Shown piece by piece: positions 33,992 to 44,961 of a DNA stretch of 64,000 nt. Positions within the stretch are counted from its first letter, which is position 1. Every line of letters begins with the position of its first letter. Origin of the DNA: Apoderus coryli (taxonomy: Eukaryota; Arthropoda; Insecta; Coleoptera; Attelabidae). Made by a program: the position numbers and the translations under genes. The DNA is taken from NCBI GenBank assembly GCA_911728435.2, contig OU452198.1, forward strand, positions 16,340,001 to 16,404,000, read 5' to 3'. The notes under the pieces are model-generated. The model had not been told where the DNA came from and did not search any database. It was given only the letters and a program-made list of their open reading frames with translations.

Positions 33992-35352
33992 AATCTTGTA
34001 TAGGGTCACCTTCCTACAAAGTTGCGAAGTATGTTACAAGTATCTTATCAAATATTAATACCGAGTTCAAATATTCATTACATAATTCGTATGAGTTAAT
34101 TGAGTTCTTGACGAGTGTGAAAGTCAAAACCAATTTTGTGTTAGTCAGCCTGGACGTTTCGTCTCTTTTCACAAATGTTCCTAAGTCTTTAGTTATTGAT
34201 TCTATAAAAAGACGTTGGGCGGTCATAGAGACTCATACACAGTTAGCTCTAGCCAGCTTTCTCAAGTTGGTCGATTTCATCTTTGATGCAAGTTATTGCG
34301 TATATGAGGGTAATTACTACAAACAAATCAGAGGCGCACCTATGGGGTCTCCCTCTTCACCGGTTTTTGCAGAATTGATCATGACCGATTTGATTGCTAC
34401 TGTTTTAACTGAACTCAAAAGTACGGTGCAGTTTATCAAATTGTACGTTGATGATATTTTGGCGTGCGTTGATCCCAGTCAGTTGAATGACATTTAGACT
34501 GTTTTTAACAATTACCATCTGGATCTACAGTTTACTTGTGAATTTGAGAGTGAGGGCAGGATTCCATTTCTAGATATTATGATTCATCGTCGAGACGCTG
34601 GTGATTTAGTTACCGAGTGGTACATGAAATCTGTATCATCGGGGCGATGTCTAAACTACTTTTCTAACCATGCAAACACACATAAGATAGGTTTGGTTAA
34701 ATCCATGTTAACGAGAGTCAAAAGGCTATGTCATTCCACCTTGATAGAAAACAATCTGACAATCTTAAAGGGTCTCCTAACAAATAATGGCTATCCTGTG
34801 AATTTGTTGAACAAGATCTTCAATGAACATCGGATCCGAGATAGAGCAGTACAGAATGACAATCAAAACATGTTACCATTGATCAGGTTACCACTGATAT
34901 ATATACCGGGTGTTTTCCATAGACTTAACAACATATTAAAGTCAGATTTAGTGTCCATTGCCCCGTATTACAAGAAAACGACACGATCCTTGTTCAGTAA
35001 ACTTAAAGACAGACCAAAGAAGGAACATATGTGTGATGTTATATACCAAATACCTTGTACACAATGTTCAGGTAAATACATTGGTCAAACGAAAAATTAT
35101 ATCAAGGATCGTATCAATCAACACCGTTTAGACTGTCGCTACAAAAAAAGTTGTACCGCTCTTTCTGAACATCGTAGTGATACGGGGCACTTATTTGATT
35201 TTGAAAACTATGTGATATTGGGCATTGAACACAAAGAAAGATCGAGACTCTTCAAGGAAATGGTGTACATCAATAAGGAGCCTGATGCCATTAATAATCA
35301 GAGAGACATTAACGGTTTGAGTGTCATTTACACTAACTTAATTAAAACATAA
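33992..35352 (+). pseudogene. PLE reverse transcriptase/GIY-YIG protein, 5'-truncated with the same stop (right)
   Basis: It begins inside the RT (SCIGSPSYKVAKYVTS) and reads through LVSLDVSSLFTNVP and YVDDILA to an in-frame TAG at 34495-34497, the same codon as in the left copy. It continues to the natural stop at 35352 with the same GIY-YIG end. A few amino acids differ from the left copy (for example LALASF for LSLASF, FIFD for IIFD). The shared stop shows that both copies descend from one already broken template. Confidence 0.85.
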
Positions 35353-35696
35353 CAAAATGGTTGACCTACGCCTATGAGTTACTTTAGTTCTTTTTATGAT
35401 ATCTATTTTATCTACTTACTTTTTTATGATCTGTGTGGTGAGAGAATTCCCATCTCTCATTGACACTGTGAATATTAATTTTATTATATTTTGTTCTATT
35501 TAGCTGTTATAGGTTCGAAAACAATGTTAATATTTTTAGGGAATTTGACCAGATTTTCTATGGTAGGTATTAGACTCTGTGTCAATATAATCTAATTTTT
35601 TAAAATGTTATGTTAGTCTGTTTGGTCATCGTCCTTTTGTTGAGTGTTTTTATTTATATAACTTTATAACTTTTACTTTATTGAGGTTTTGTGTTT

Positions 35697-35740
35697 TTGT
35701 AGCCTGATGATGTGCACATATTGCACGAAACGTTGCAATA
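35697..35740 (+). ncRNA. HHR-like motif, right end of PLE unit 2
   Basis: Same as 31936-31971 on the opposite strand: TAGC, CTGATGAT, GTGCA/TGCAC stem, GAAAC, GTTGCA. Also found in the solo end at 58281-58322. Confidence 0.55.
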
Positions 35741-35869
35741 GAATTTAAAATTCAGAAATACTGAGTTTAGATTTTGTCCCAATACCCAAGAAAACTTGAT
35801 AAATTGAAACAAAGTGGGATGATAGTTTGATAATTGACAGAATTTTAATAATTATTATTATTATAATTG

Positions 35870-36215
35870 TATTATTTTTATTATTTCCAATAAACTAACC
35901 TAACAAACTAACTAGTTTTTTCAAAAATTATAAATAAAAAAAGTTTGCCAGAAGTGCGATTTGAACCCAGAACCTTCCGCATGCGAAGCTCACGCTCTAT
36001 CGATAACGACAAAAACCCTTATCAAGTTACTTTATTATATTCTAATAAGAGTTATAGATTCCAACTACCTAACTGCAGCATAAAAAAAATGCTTTCAAAT
36101 AATGTATCACTCGACCCCTATTGCTATTTGTAAATTTCGGGATTGTGTCGACCCCTATCACAGGCTAAAACCATTTATCTAAAAACTAATGGGTGCATCC
36201 TAGGACTCCCCCACA
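35870..36215 (-). mobile_element. tRNA-derived SINE, copy 2
   Basis: Inverted copy of 26690-27056. The tRNA-like head (35944-36010, minus) is better preserved, with TAGAGCGTGAGCTTCGCATG and then GGTTCTGGGTTCAAATC, a good B box. Both copies share the 'gggggagtcctaggatg' block. Confidence 0.65.
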
Positions 36216-36219
36216 GTCA

Positions 36220-37700
36220 TATACCAAAATATAGCTCAATTGGTTAAAGCGTTTAGGCGCTATCGTGGAAGAATACATACAGTCACACACACAGACAGAC
36301 ATACTTCCATCTGGAAATGGTTTTAATCCTCTCAGGGAACTTCCAAATGGATAGATCAGTGTTTATCGAAATTTTTTAGCGCGCACATAATACTTTCCTT
36401 GAGCGGGAAACTAATACATATTTCCCGCAGTTTACTGTAACAGGACCTTGTCTAAGCTCGGGACAGTTGTCAAGTGTCAGTTATATGGCAAACATTATTA
36501 TCTATTTTCTTATAACAATAATATCGGCTTTTATTCAATCAAAAGTATCGGGTTTTGTTCATTTTTCTTCTCTTTGGAGTCACTATTTATACGTACAATA
36601 TTTCTGATCTTCTAGGCCAAGTTCTTGTACGTAAAATAATTGATTTTTTGTAGTTTTATTACAAAATTTATTTTGCCCTCTTTTCTATTTACGAACCCCT
36701 ATGTAAACAAAATTGTTATGCTGCATGTTGTAGGTTATCTTATATCAAAGCTATATATAAGTAGCCAATATTTTAGGTTATGTTTAATTAAACGCACAAA
36801 AAATTATCAATATTTCGGATAAGTTTAGGAACTATGATTTTTTAAATTTTTGAACCCTCTTTTAAACCCCTTGCCTACGCTCAATGTTAACAACCACCTA
36901 TAAATATCCTGTAGTATTTTCGTGCCAAATGTGGTTAAAATCCGTTAAGTGGTTTTTGAGTTATCACGAATACAAATTTTTTCTGACCCTTTTATAGAAT
37001 CTTCACGGACGCCTATGGGACATTAATTTTTGTCGTGTATTTTTAACACCAATTCATCTAGTTAAATATAATTTTTTTTACATTTTAATTTTTTTTTAAT
37101 TTTACCCCTTTTTCTACTATTTACGAACGCCTATGTAAATAAAAATTTTATGCTGCATTTTTTAGGATATCTTATAACAAAGCTATATATAATTAGCCAA
37201 TTTTTTTTATTTAGGACACATTTTATAGCTTATATTATATTACAGCTATAAATATAATTAGTTAATATTTCTGCTATGTTTAAGAAGTACGTTTTTTTTT
37301 TTAAATATTTTTTACCCATTTTACACTATTTTCGAACGCCAATGTGGTCTAATATTTTATGTTCAATATTTTAGGTTATATTCAATTAAAGATGTAAAAA
37401 ATTACGGAGTATTTCGGATAACTTTAAAAACTATGATTTTTTTAATTTTTGAACCCTCTTACGCTCAATGTTTCTCAAAATATAATCAGCTCCTTGCCAT
37501 GTCCTATAGTATTTTTGTACCAAATTTGGTTAAAATCTGTTAAGTGGTTTTTGCGCTTTCGTGCATACAGACAGACAGACTGACAGAAAGACATTTTTTT
37601 AAAACTACTTATTTATGTATAAAATGACCAAAAACAAGTATTTCCGGTGAAATAAAAAAAAAATTCATGAAACTAATAGTCTCCATATATATATACGTAT
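36220..37700. repeat. Degenerate repeat cluster, copy 1
   Basis: A series of diverged sub-repeats of roughly 115-130 bp, recognisable by 'ttacgaacgcctatgtaaa', 'gctgcat.ttgtaggttatctta' and 'tcaaagctatatataa'. It ends with a 'cagacagacagactgacag' run and 'aactaatagtctccatatat'. Inverted relatives occupy 38280-38890, 55600-56809 and 57486-58169. No coding sequence. The class is unknown. Confidence 0.6.
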
Positions 37701-37773
37701 ATTACATATATAAAGCTTTATTTATGATTTGCTTGTTACATAAAGTAAATAGTTAGGTGGTCGGCGCGCAGCG
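37690..37773 (-). repeat. Retrozyme-like arm, left of P element
   Basis: 'gatttgcttgttacataaag' and 'ggtggtcggc' are inverted copies of parts of 40383-40530. The hammerhead part is deleted between 'atagtta' and 'ggtggtcgg'. Confidence 0.55.
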
Positions 37774-38279
37774 GTTACACCATAGAATAAGTAAGCTTCG
37801 CTAACCAGAAGTTTATCTTCGTGTAAATAGCATTGATTTGTATGGGATTTCTTGAAACTCGCGCAGATTTTGTGCGCATCATAGTATTGTTCACAATATC
37901 AAACAAGCGGGCAATAAATTCTGTACTAACAATTAAAATAGTACACAATTTCACATAAGCGGAATATTTCCGAGCAACTTTCGCAATAAAAAAAATATGT
38001 TTAATTGAAAAAAACTTTATTATAATAATATTTATTTCTGTCTCATTCGTACTAATGTACATAGACCCGTCGGCAGCCAAAAGTACAAAAATAAAAGTAT
38101 AAAATACGTATGACTAATAATAAAAACATAATAATAGCTACATAAATATCTACAAATCAACAATAAACAATTTAAACAAAACAGAATGACATCATTGTAC
38201 AACATTATTTAGAAATTTTTGCAAATTTGTTGTCAATTAGAATGTTTTTTACTCACCATATCATATTATATTTATATAA

Positions 38280-38890
38280 TATATGTATATGGGGTCTGTT
38301 TCGTGAATTTTTTTAATTCCCCCGGAAAAACGTGTTTTCAGTCATTTATATGTAAATAACTAGTTTTAAAAAATGTCTCTCGGTCTGTATCCCCGATAAC
38401 TAAAAAACCACTTAACAAATTTGGCACAAAAATACTACAAGATATTATGCAGGTGCTGATTAACTTGGGCGTATTTAAGGTGTTTAAAAAAATTCATACT
38501 TCAACTTATTTTTTTTTTTGGTTTAATAGAGTATAACCTAACACATTAACCATAAAATTAGATTAGATGGCATAGTGTAAAAAGGGGTTAAAAACTTAAA
38601 AAAAAATATATTTCCAAACATAGAAGAAATATTGCCTAGTTATTTATAGCTTTGATAGAATATAACCTATGAAATGTATCATAAAAACGTGCTTACCAAT
38701 CCGTTCCTTATTAGTGGAAAAGGGTTCAAAATTAAAAAAATTCCTAGGCTTGAATAAATAATATGGAATAATTTAAATAGAAAAAAAAATAGCTGTCTAC
38801 AATAAAAAAAAATATAGCTTGTCATCAAGAGTCTTAGGAAAAAGATAAATGACAAAAAGGTCACAGAAATATTACTTTTACACTTAAATT
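38280..38890 (-). repeat. Degenerate repeat cluster, inverted copy inside the P-type element
   Basis: Contains the 'aaaaaaccacttaac' and 'tataacctaacacattaacc' blocks of the 36220-37700 cluster in opposite orientation. It therefore inserted into the P-type element or was captured by it. Confidence 0.5.
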
Positions 38891-39129
38891 TGGAGACTCA
38901 TGCCTCGACGGAAACAGTTTATTTTTCCTTACCATTTCTCTCAGTCTGACAAACCCTGATTATATCCTCTGGAATACTTTGGCGATTTTTTAAGGAATTT
39001 GGACGCGGTAAATATAATACGGTCTTTGTGGTTGCACCCCATTTTGCTGTGAGAAAGCTAAAAAGTTGGATCCTTGATCGCTCACTATACCCCGCACATT
39101 AAGGCTAATTAAATTAATTTTTTTATTGT

Positions 39130-40050
39130 TTGAAATATAATATCTTTCAAATATTCAACTTTACATGAATTGTGGTTTTGTTGTTTAAAAAAATGCTAAA
39201 AAAAGTTTCTTGTAAGTGTTGATATAGTTTAGATCCAAGAAAATATACAGTTACGGCAAATTTCTTGAACTCACTTGTATATCTCCGACCTTTCAATGAT
39301 TTCTTAGATAAATTATACTGCATAATAACATAATTAGCCAAGCCTTCCTTAAAATTAGTTTTAACAAACTCAATATAATCTTCTTTATCGAATGGTCTGT
39401 TCGAAAGTTCCGGTAATTCTATCGAACTTTCTTTTAAGGTTCTGCACCTCCATTTTCAAGGCTTTTTTCTTGGATATTGCTCAAATATTCCTGGAGATAT
39501 TTGCAGTTGTTCTGTAATTTAGAATTTCATCTAATACCTACATGAAGATAGAATTTGTAGTTCAAAGGAGCTTACTATCTAAAGGGTTTTTTTCCAAATT
39601 CAAGTCATCAAAAACCAGAGAAGATCCATCCGATATCGTTGATGGTTGTGGAGAATCGGCGCGCACTTAAAACAAATTAATTAAATATGTACATACGACT
39701 GACACAACACTCATCAAACATTTACCTTGCTCGCTAACCACCTTTTAAAAAATAGTCGGTATGGCTTCCATTTTGTGCTTTCTGTTGCCAAAACCAGCAA
39801 ACATTTTCTCCTCAAAATGTTCACTACAAACTTTGCGGTTAAACACTTTTTCCGGTTCGTTCGATATCAAGTCTAACCTGCCAATGTTTTCCACCCATTG
39901 AAGTTGCCTTGAAAATTATTTAAAAAATATAGCTAAAACATTCAACATTTTGTGTAGGTACATTACATACCTTATTGGATCACTCGGAATTTTGAAATAT
40001 CTTATTAACTTTCCAGTTTTGTGGCTGTTGTTACTACAATAATTTGGCAT
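39130..40050 (-). pseudogene. P-element-type transposase with intron-split THAP domain
   Basis: The start codon is at 40050; exon 1 runs to about 39971 (MPNYCSNNSHKTGKLIRYFK) and ends at a GTATGT donor. Exon 2 resumes at 39907 after a TTTTCAAG acceptor with the phase kept: RQLQWVENIGRL, VCSEHFEEKMFAGFGNRKHK and AIPTIF. Those are THAP landmarks (W, CSEHF, AVPTIF-like); the first zinc-binding pair seems to have only one cysteine. A lysine-rich coiled segment follows. Near 39341 the read is NYVIMQYNLSKKSLKGRRYT, then SEFKKFAVTVYFLGSKLYQH, resembling the 'GRR(Y/W)..E.KAFA..LYF.SP..Y..L' motif of P/THAP9 transposases. Many stops follow exon 2 and the catalytic part is not recognisable. Confidence 0.65.
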
Positions 40051-40382
40051 TGTCTTTCACCACACCAAAGATTTATGTAGGTACACAATTATTAATCTAT
40101 GCTTTCACTAACAGTTAATTAAATAAACACTATTACACTATTGTTCTTAAAACTAGAATTCAATAAATCTTATAACCAAATAACTAATAAAAATGGAAAA
40201 ACGTTGAAAACTTTTTATAAAATGGAATAAACGAATGTAAACAATCATTAATATTCGTCCATATTGGAATTTTACCCAATTCGACAGCTTGCGCACAAAA
40301 TCGCGCGAACGAACACAAAATCCCATCGAAATCGTCAAGTAAAACTTCTGGTTAGCGTAGCTTTCTTATTCTATGGTTACAC

Positions 40383-40660
40383 TGCCTGCCGACCACCACT
40401 GATGAGTTGTGGATAGACGAAACTACCCGTCTGGTGAAAGCATGGTAGTGTGAAACAAAATTTCAACATAACTATTTACTTTATGTAACAAGCAAATCAT
40501 AAATAAAGCTTCCCATCAGGGAATTCGTGCGCATCTAGTGTTGGCAATAGGATTTAATGGAGTTGTTGCTTCTTGTCAGGCCATCGTTTGTGAACTGTGT
40601 TTCACCGAGCATATTGCCTGCTCACGCTGGATGTCGCCAGGTTATTGTAGGTAATACCAA
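40383..40660 (+). repeat. Retrozyme copy with partly degraded hammerhead
   Basis: Starts at the right TSD of the P-type element: 'gaccaccactgatgagttg' followed by GACGAAAC, a CTACCCG segment and GTCTGGTG. CACCA/TGGTG stem I and the CTGATGA box (40399-40405) are intact, but stem II (GTTG/AGAC) has a mismatch and a wobble. Downstream are the shared body blocks 'gtgaactgtgtttcaccgag' and 'gctggatgtcgcc', as at 3772 and 58880. Confidence 0.65.
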
Positions 40661-40679
40661 CAATTACCAAAATATTTAT

Positions 40680-40945
40680 TGTGTAGTCTTTGGTAATACC
40701 AAAGATTAATATACTCTCTCTGACAATACAGCATATCTGTTGTAAATAATGTAAATAGATGTTATACGTTGCGTTTTGTTTCTGTTAGTAATACATTACA
40801 AAACCGTTTATGGCTATGACAATACTGCTTTCTGAGGTGCCCGCTAGCATACGACGCGTAGTGGCTGGCGTACTTAGAGATGTTCTGATTTTAATACACT
40901 GGCCTGACCATCTATTGTGTACATTAATCTTTGGTAATACTTACC
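40680..40945. repeat. ~260-bp dispersed repeat, copy 1
   Basis: Shares 'tctctctgacaatacagcat', 'gttatacgttgcgttttgtt' and 'cgtagtggctggc' with 51300-51552. Both copies are bordered by 'taatctttgg(t/c)aatac'. Unknown class. Confidence 0.6.
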
Positions 40946-41830
40946 ATAGAATAATAATATAAACTGTGGTAATACGGTTCGCACACTTATCCGCCCTACA
41001 ATTATATCGGCTGGATAGTTGTCGAGTAGATGTATGCGACATATTGTACAACCAGGTCTAGACATTTAAATAGACTCATCTTATGTTAAGTATATAGTAT
41101 AGAAACAATTTATGTTTACATGGAAAATTGTTTTTATTTATGTTTAAACTTAGGGATCTTATACCTATATTATCTTCTTTAACCATTTTATCACTTTTAC
41201 TTCAAGCTATTTTTATGAAAGCTTAAAAACTTTTTACCATAAAAAGGTTACCAAAAAGTTTACTAATAACAAAATAAGCATATATTACGAGAAAAAAAGT
41301 TGCTCTAAGAGACAATGTTTAGCATAAAAATCAAATATTTTAAAAATAATGTATAAAACATTTTTATGACGCATAATTTTTCTGAAAATCTGGCTCATAA
41401 ATAATGTAAATATCAAAGAAACAATAATTAGGAAAGTTCAGTAATCCATCAAATCCTGAATACATAATAAAGGTAAAAGGTATTTTTAGAAACATTATTA
41501 TAATAATAATTTTGATGTAGCAAAATAAGTAAATGCCGTATGGTGAGGCGGTGAATAAATTGTAAAAAAAAGTTTATTAAATCTAAATGTAGAGTCAGCT
41601 TCAGTTTTTCCTGCGCTGGCGTGCATGAATTGTTTAGAGTTACATACCGAAACGGCCACCAAGAACCCATTTTTATACACTATAATTTCAAGGGTACGTT
41701 GCACGATAAATAATAACAAACAATACTTAAATTAAAGAGCAAGCGACATACTACACTGTTAGTAATAGGGCTGTAAATCTGTTTATATACATCCCAGTTA
41801 ACATCTAAATTGAATTATTGTAAAAAACAT
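40946..41830. other. Unassigned AT-rich stretch
   Basis: No gene, repeat or RNA that I can name. Confidence 0.4.
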
Positions 41831-42477
41831 ATACAGGGTGGCCCATTAGTGTGTGGGCGAAAGATATCTCAAGATAGACAAAAACATCTTTTACAAAACT
41901 TTTAGGCACTGAAAACATGGACAACCCTAAAATGTTATCAATTAAACAGGGTAGTTTACAACCGCGCAGCAGACCAAACTTGCTTTTTCTTAAAGCGACA
42001 CCCTGTATATTTTAACAAAAATGAATGGCGCTGTAAAAGACAAGAACAATGCCATAAGGCTTGATAAGCCTAGGTCCAGTAGTTTTTAAAATATTTGTAA
42101 ATAATGGTTAATTTTGCCATAAATTTGAGGTGTTGTGGTTACTACAGAAACAAAATACATACCAATTTTTCATGTCAGATCTCTTTGAATTCCCTTCTTT
42201 TCTTCGTTTTACTGGATTTCATTGATCCCGAATTTGTAATTTTTCAGGGTGGGCACATTATCTAAATTGTATTTTTATGGGAAAATATTAAACGGGACAC
42301 CCTGTATATCTGCCTAAATTCGAGAAGTTCCTTTCCCATACTTTTTACTGATATCATATTCCATGAGCTTAAGGCTAACCGTTTCTTATAAAAAATTAAT
42401 GAAACAAAAAAAAAAAAAAAAGTTGCAATTTTTTGTCATTTTAATTTTTTTCTATTTAAAAACCAAAAAGTTAAATT

Positions 42478-44619
42478 CACAGATGTAGAAACTCGAGAGA
42501 CATAACATTATCTGAAATTTCCATAATTCACATTTGTTTACAATCAGACATAAGGTGGCAGTTGATATATAAGATAGAAAAGGACAGATAGAAAAAATGG
42601 CAACGTTGTACCTGGTTCGTCGATTCGATTTCGTTTTATGTACCAGTGGCGTACAGTTTTAAAGGCATTCCTTATATTTAAATTAGGCGGTTGATGTTCA
42701 CTAAAGTGATATAAATCATATAAATTGTAGGTTTTTAAAATAACGTTATTTTTTTTTTTTTGGTTTATGATAAAAATATATTTTATATTATTATTATTAT
42801 TACCGTATCTAATTCTAAATAACTTTAGACTATGATGGTTATAGGATTATATAGGAGATAGGTTTACTATATATTATCTGGGAAACTAGTATATTATACA
42901 GTGTGTACCCAAATACTTGGTGCCCCAAAAATAATTTACAAATGTTATGTTTAATGTGATAAATCAATGTAACACAATAAAAAATTAACAAGAAAAATTT
43001 ATGATTTGATTACTTCAGAAAAAAAAAAGAAAAAATTATTATTACAAAATATAAATCGTTGATAACATTATATTTAGAGTACATAATTCCACAATCTTAG
43101 TTATATGTTGTAATATAAAGCTATATACTTACTTACAAATTAGATGGGCCACTCGAGGGGCCAGCAACTGCTTCCTCAGCAACTAACATTTCAAAAGTTT
43201 CTGGATCACAGATCCCTGCTTCACGAACATCTGAAGTTCTAAAAAATAAAATGTTTCAGCTTAGTATTTCAGTGAGTGGTACCATTCTAATTTAGTAGCT
43301 ATATTTACAAACTATAGTTTGTAAATATCTTATCTATAGATAAGCCAGGAAGTTAATTTTAATAAGATCGCATTGCTACAGTTTGTGGATCACATAGGTC
43401 CTTGCTTGATCAACATCTGATGCTCTAAATATTCAATATCTACTTACCTACTAGGTTTGCTTGGAGAGGATTCGGCTACAGTTGAATCTGAGCTGAAAAT
43501 AAAAATAAATATAAATACAATAGTAAATACCACAGATCTAGAATCTAGATGTGTGGTAAATACACCATATGTTTATTACAATATTATTGAACATTATACC
43601 TTTATATAGACACATTTTATTAAGCATATATATAATTACCTGTACGACAGAGGCTCATTAAAGTTAATGATAATTGAGGTTCAGCGTCTGGTCGAATTTG
43701 CTTTCGAACAGTAATCTCAGTTATCTTAATGTCGCTCACATCAAAATGGTTTGAGCATATTTGTGCATACTTGGGGACATACTGATTTTCCAGACCCAAA
43801 AGCTGTAGCCACCTTTAGCGTCTTTCCGAATTTACTGGAAACCTACAATATGAAATTATTTAATTATTTTGGAAACTACCTATTCAGTATTAATATATTT
43901 AGTTATCTAACGAAGTGCTATCTTAGTTTATAATTAAACCTTGATTTAAATACTGTAAGATGAACCTAGCATCTCTATAACATCACAAAAATTAACAATT
44001 ACATTAGGTATTTATTTACAGCAATTTATTTTTAATTTGTAGAGCAAGCAAACTACACCACTGATAAACACTAACAAGTCGTAACCTTACTTAATCCCGA
44101 AATATCAAATTTGTGTTGGAATTTTCATTATCTTTACAAACTATACACTGACGCACCATTGTTAATTGTTTTTTTATAGTTTTTGCACAAAAAACACTCA
44201 AAATCACCAACCAAAAGCAAAGGATATTTGGCAACAGAGCTCAAACTACCGGCTGATTACAAGAATGAATGAAATCGTAAATTCTTCGCGTACTATTCAG
44301 TTGCTCTGCTTTACAGAGTTGCCACGTGTATTTCATAAATAAATTATGATTTGGTGAAATCTGTCTTGAATATGTTAAAATTCATAGAAAAGTAACTAAA
44401 AAATATCTTGGGTATATCGTTTTATTATACACAAAAATTAGTACCATCACCTAAGTTATATTTTGCTTTAAAACGGTAAAAATTGCCGTATCAAAATAGT
44501 GTATTTTAAAACAATGCGGGAGTCACAGCGGAAGTTTGGCATTATCGATATCTGCAAATAATGATGTTTGATCGCTTGAAAATGTAAACAGTTTTATCTC
44601 CCCCTTTTCTAGGTCTGTG
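42478..44619 (-). mobile_element. THAP-bearing element inserted in the left arm of element C (8-bp TSD)
   Basis: The arm of element C is split exactly here. GTTAAATT is duplicated (42470-42477 and 44620-44627), and the uninterrupted right arm shows the empty-site order. The insert begins CACAGATGTAGAAA and its other end reads inward CACAGACCTAGAAA, so the termini are short inverted repeats. An 8-bp TSD plus a THAP gene suggests the P superfamily; hAT is the alternative. It is 2,142 bp and has no recognisable catalytic domain. Confidence 0.7.
43137..44159 (-). pseudogene. Multi-exon THAP-domain gene, inactivated
   Basis: Exon 1 (44159 to about 44093) encodes MVRQCIVCKDNENSNTNLIF, with the CxxC that starts a THAP zinc finger. 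Exon 2 (43842-43640) follows a TTGTAG acceptor and gives WLQLLGLENQYVPKYAQICS, NHFDVSDIKI and RPDAEPQ, the rest of the THAP fold (C..H). It carries one in-frame TAA and ends at a GTAATT donor. Exons 3 (43492-43448) and 4 (43238-43137) are bounded by AG/GTAAGT and encode SDSTVAESSPSKPSR and a serine/proline-rich linker. A decayed duplicate of exon 4 lies at about 43375-43430. Stops in exons 1 and 2 and a phase mismatch between exons 2 and 3 make it a pseudogene. No catalytic domain was found to the insert end. Confidence 0.6.
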
Positions 44620-44719
44620 GTTAAATTACAGTTTTGTTTACAAATAGACCCTCTTAAAAAATAAAATGGTTTTAACACACATTTTTGGACAATTTAACTT
44701 TAAATGGAATAAAAATTGG

Positions 44720-44961
44720 TTAAACCAAAATTTCCCTGGAAGATGGATAGGACGTAGAGGAGCCACAAATTCTATGGGGAGTATATTAAAGAAATAGTTT
44801 ACCGTGAGCCACCAACCACCATAGAAGACATGAAAATTAGACTTCGAAATGCTTATTTGCATCCATTACTCCCTAACTGCTCCAACGAGCTAAAAATTCA
44901 TTTATTTTCAGACTGCAGAAGTGCCGCGAACAAGGTGGTCGACATTTTGAGCATTTTCTAA
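44720..44961 (+). pseudogene. Mariner-type transposase C-terminal remnant in element C
   Basis: Frames give NWLNQNFPGRWIGRRGATNS, then after a deletion YIKEIVYREPPTTIEDMKIR and LRNAY, then LQKCREQGGRHFEHFL with a stop at 44961. These are the conserved last segments of the DUF4817-type mariner family. The SPDLxPxD catalytic segment is deleted between the first two pieces. Confidence 0.7.

Larger units (their letters stand above)
31870..35836. mobile_element. Second inverted PLE pair with 13-bp TSD
   Basis: The direct repeat ACAGAATTTTAAT (31857-31869 and 35837-35849) flanks two inverted PLE copies joined head to head near 33991. The left copy extends about 315 bp further 5' than the right one. 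The shared arms (31873-33680 and 33992-35800) differ by only a few substitutions. A tail of about 36 bp (35801-35836) is present at the right end only. This is the same architecture as 10814-17666, from a different PLE lineage. Confidence 0.85.
37781..40375 (-). mobile_element. P-type (THAP) DNA transposon remnant
   Basis: Terminal inverted repeats of about 40 bp begin CATAGAATAAG and include 'cgctaaccagaagttt' (37781-37820 and inverse 40341-40375). They are flanked by GTTACAC (37774-37780 and 40376-40382), a 7-bp match, or 8 bp if a shared G is counted. The minus strand encodes a broken THAP-domain transposase. An inverted copy of the 36-kb repeat cluster (about 38280-38890) sits inside. The 2.6-kb length and THAP coding fit the P superfamily. 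Confidence 0.65.

Noticed and set aside
40874..41719. Minus-strand ORFs of 63-73 aa
   Set aside because: No recognisable motif; two overlap each other in different frames, as expected by chance.
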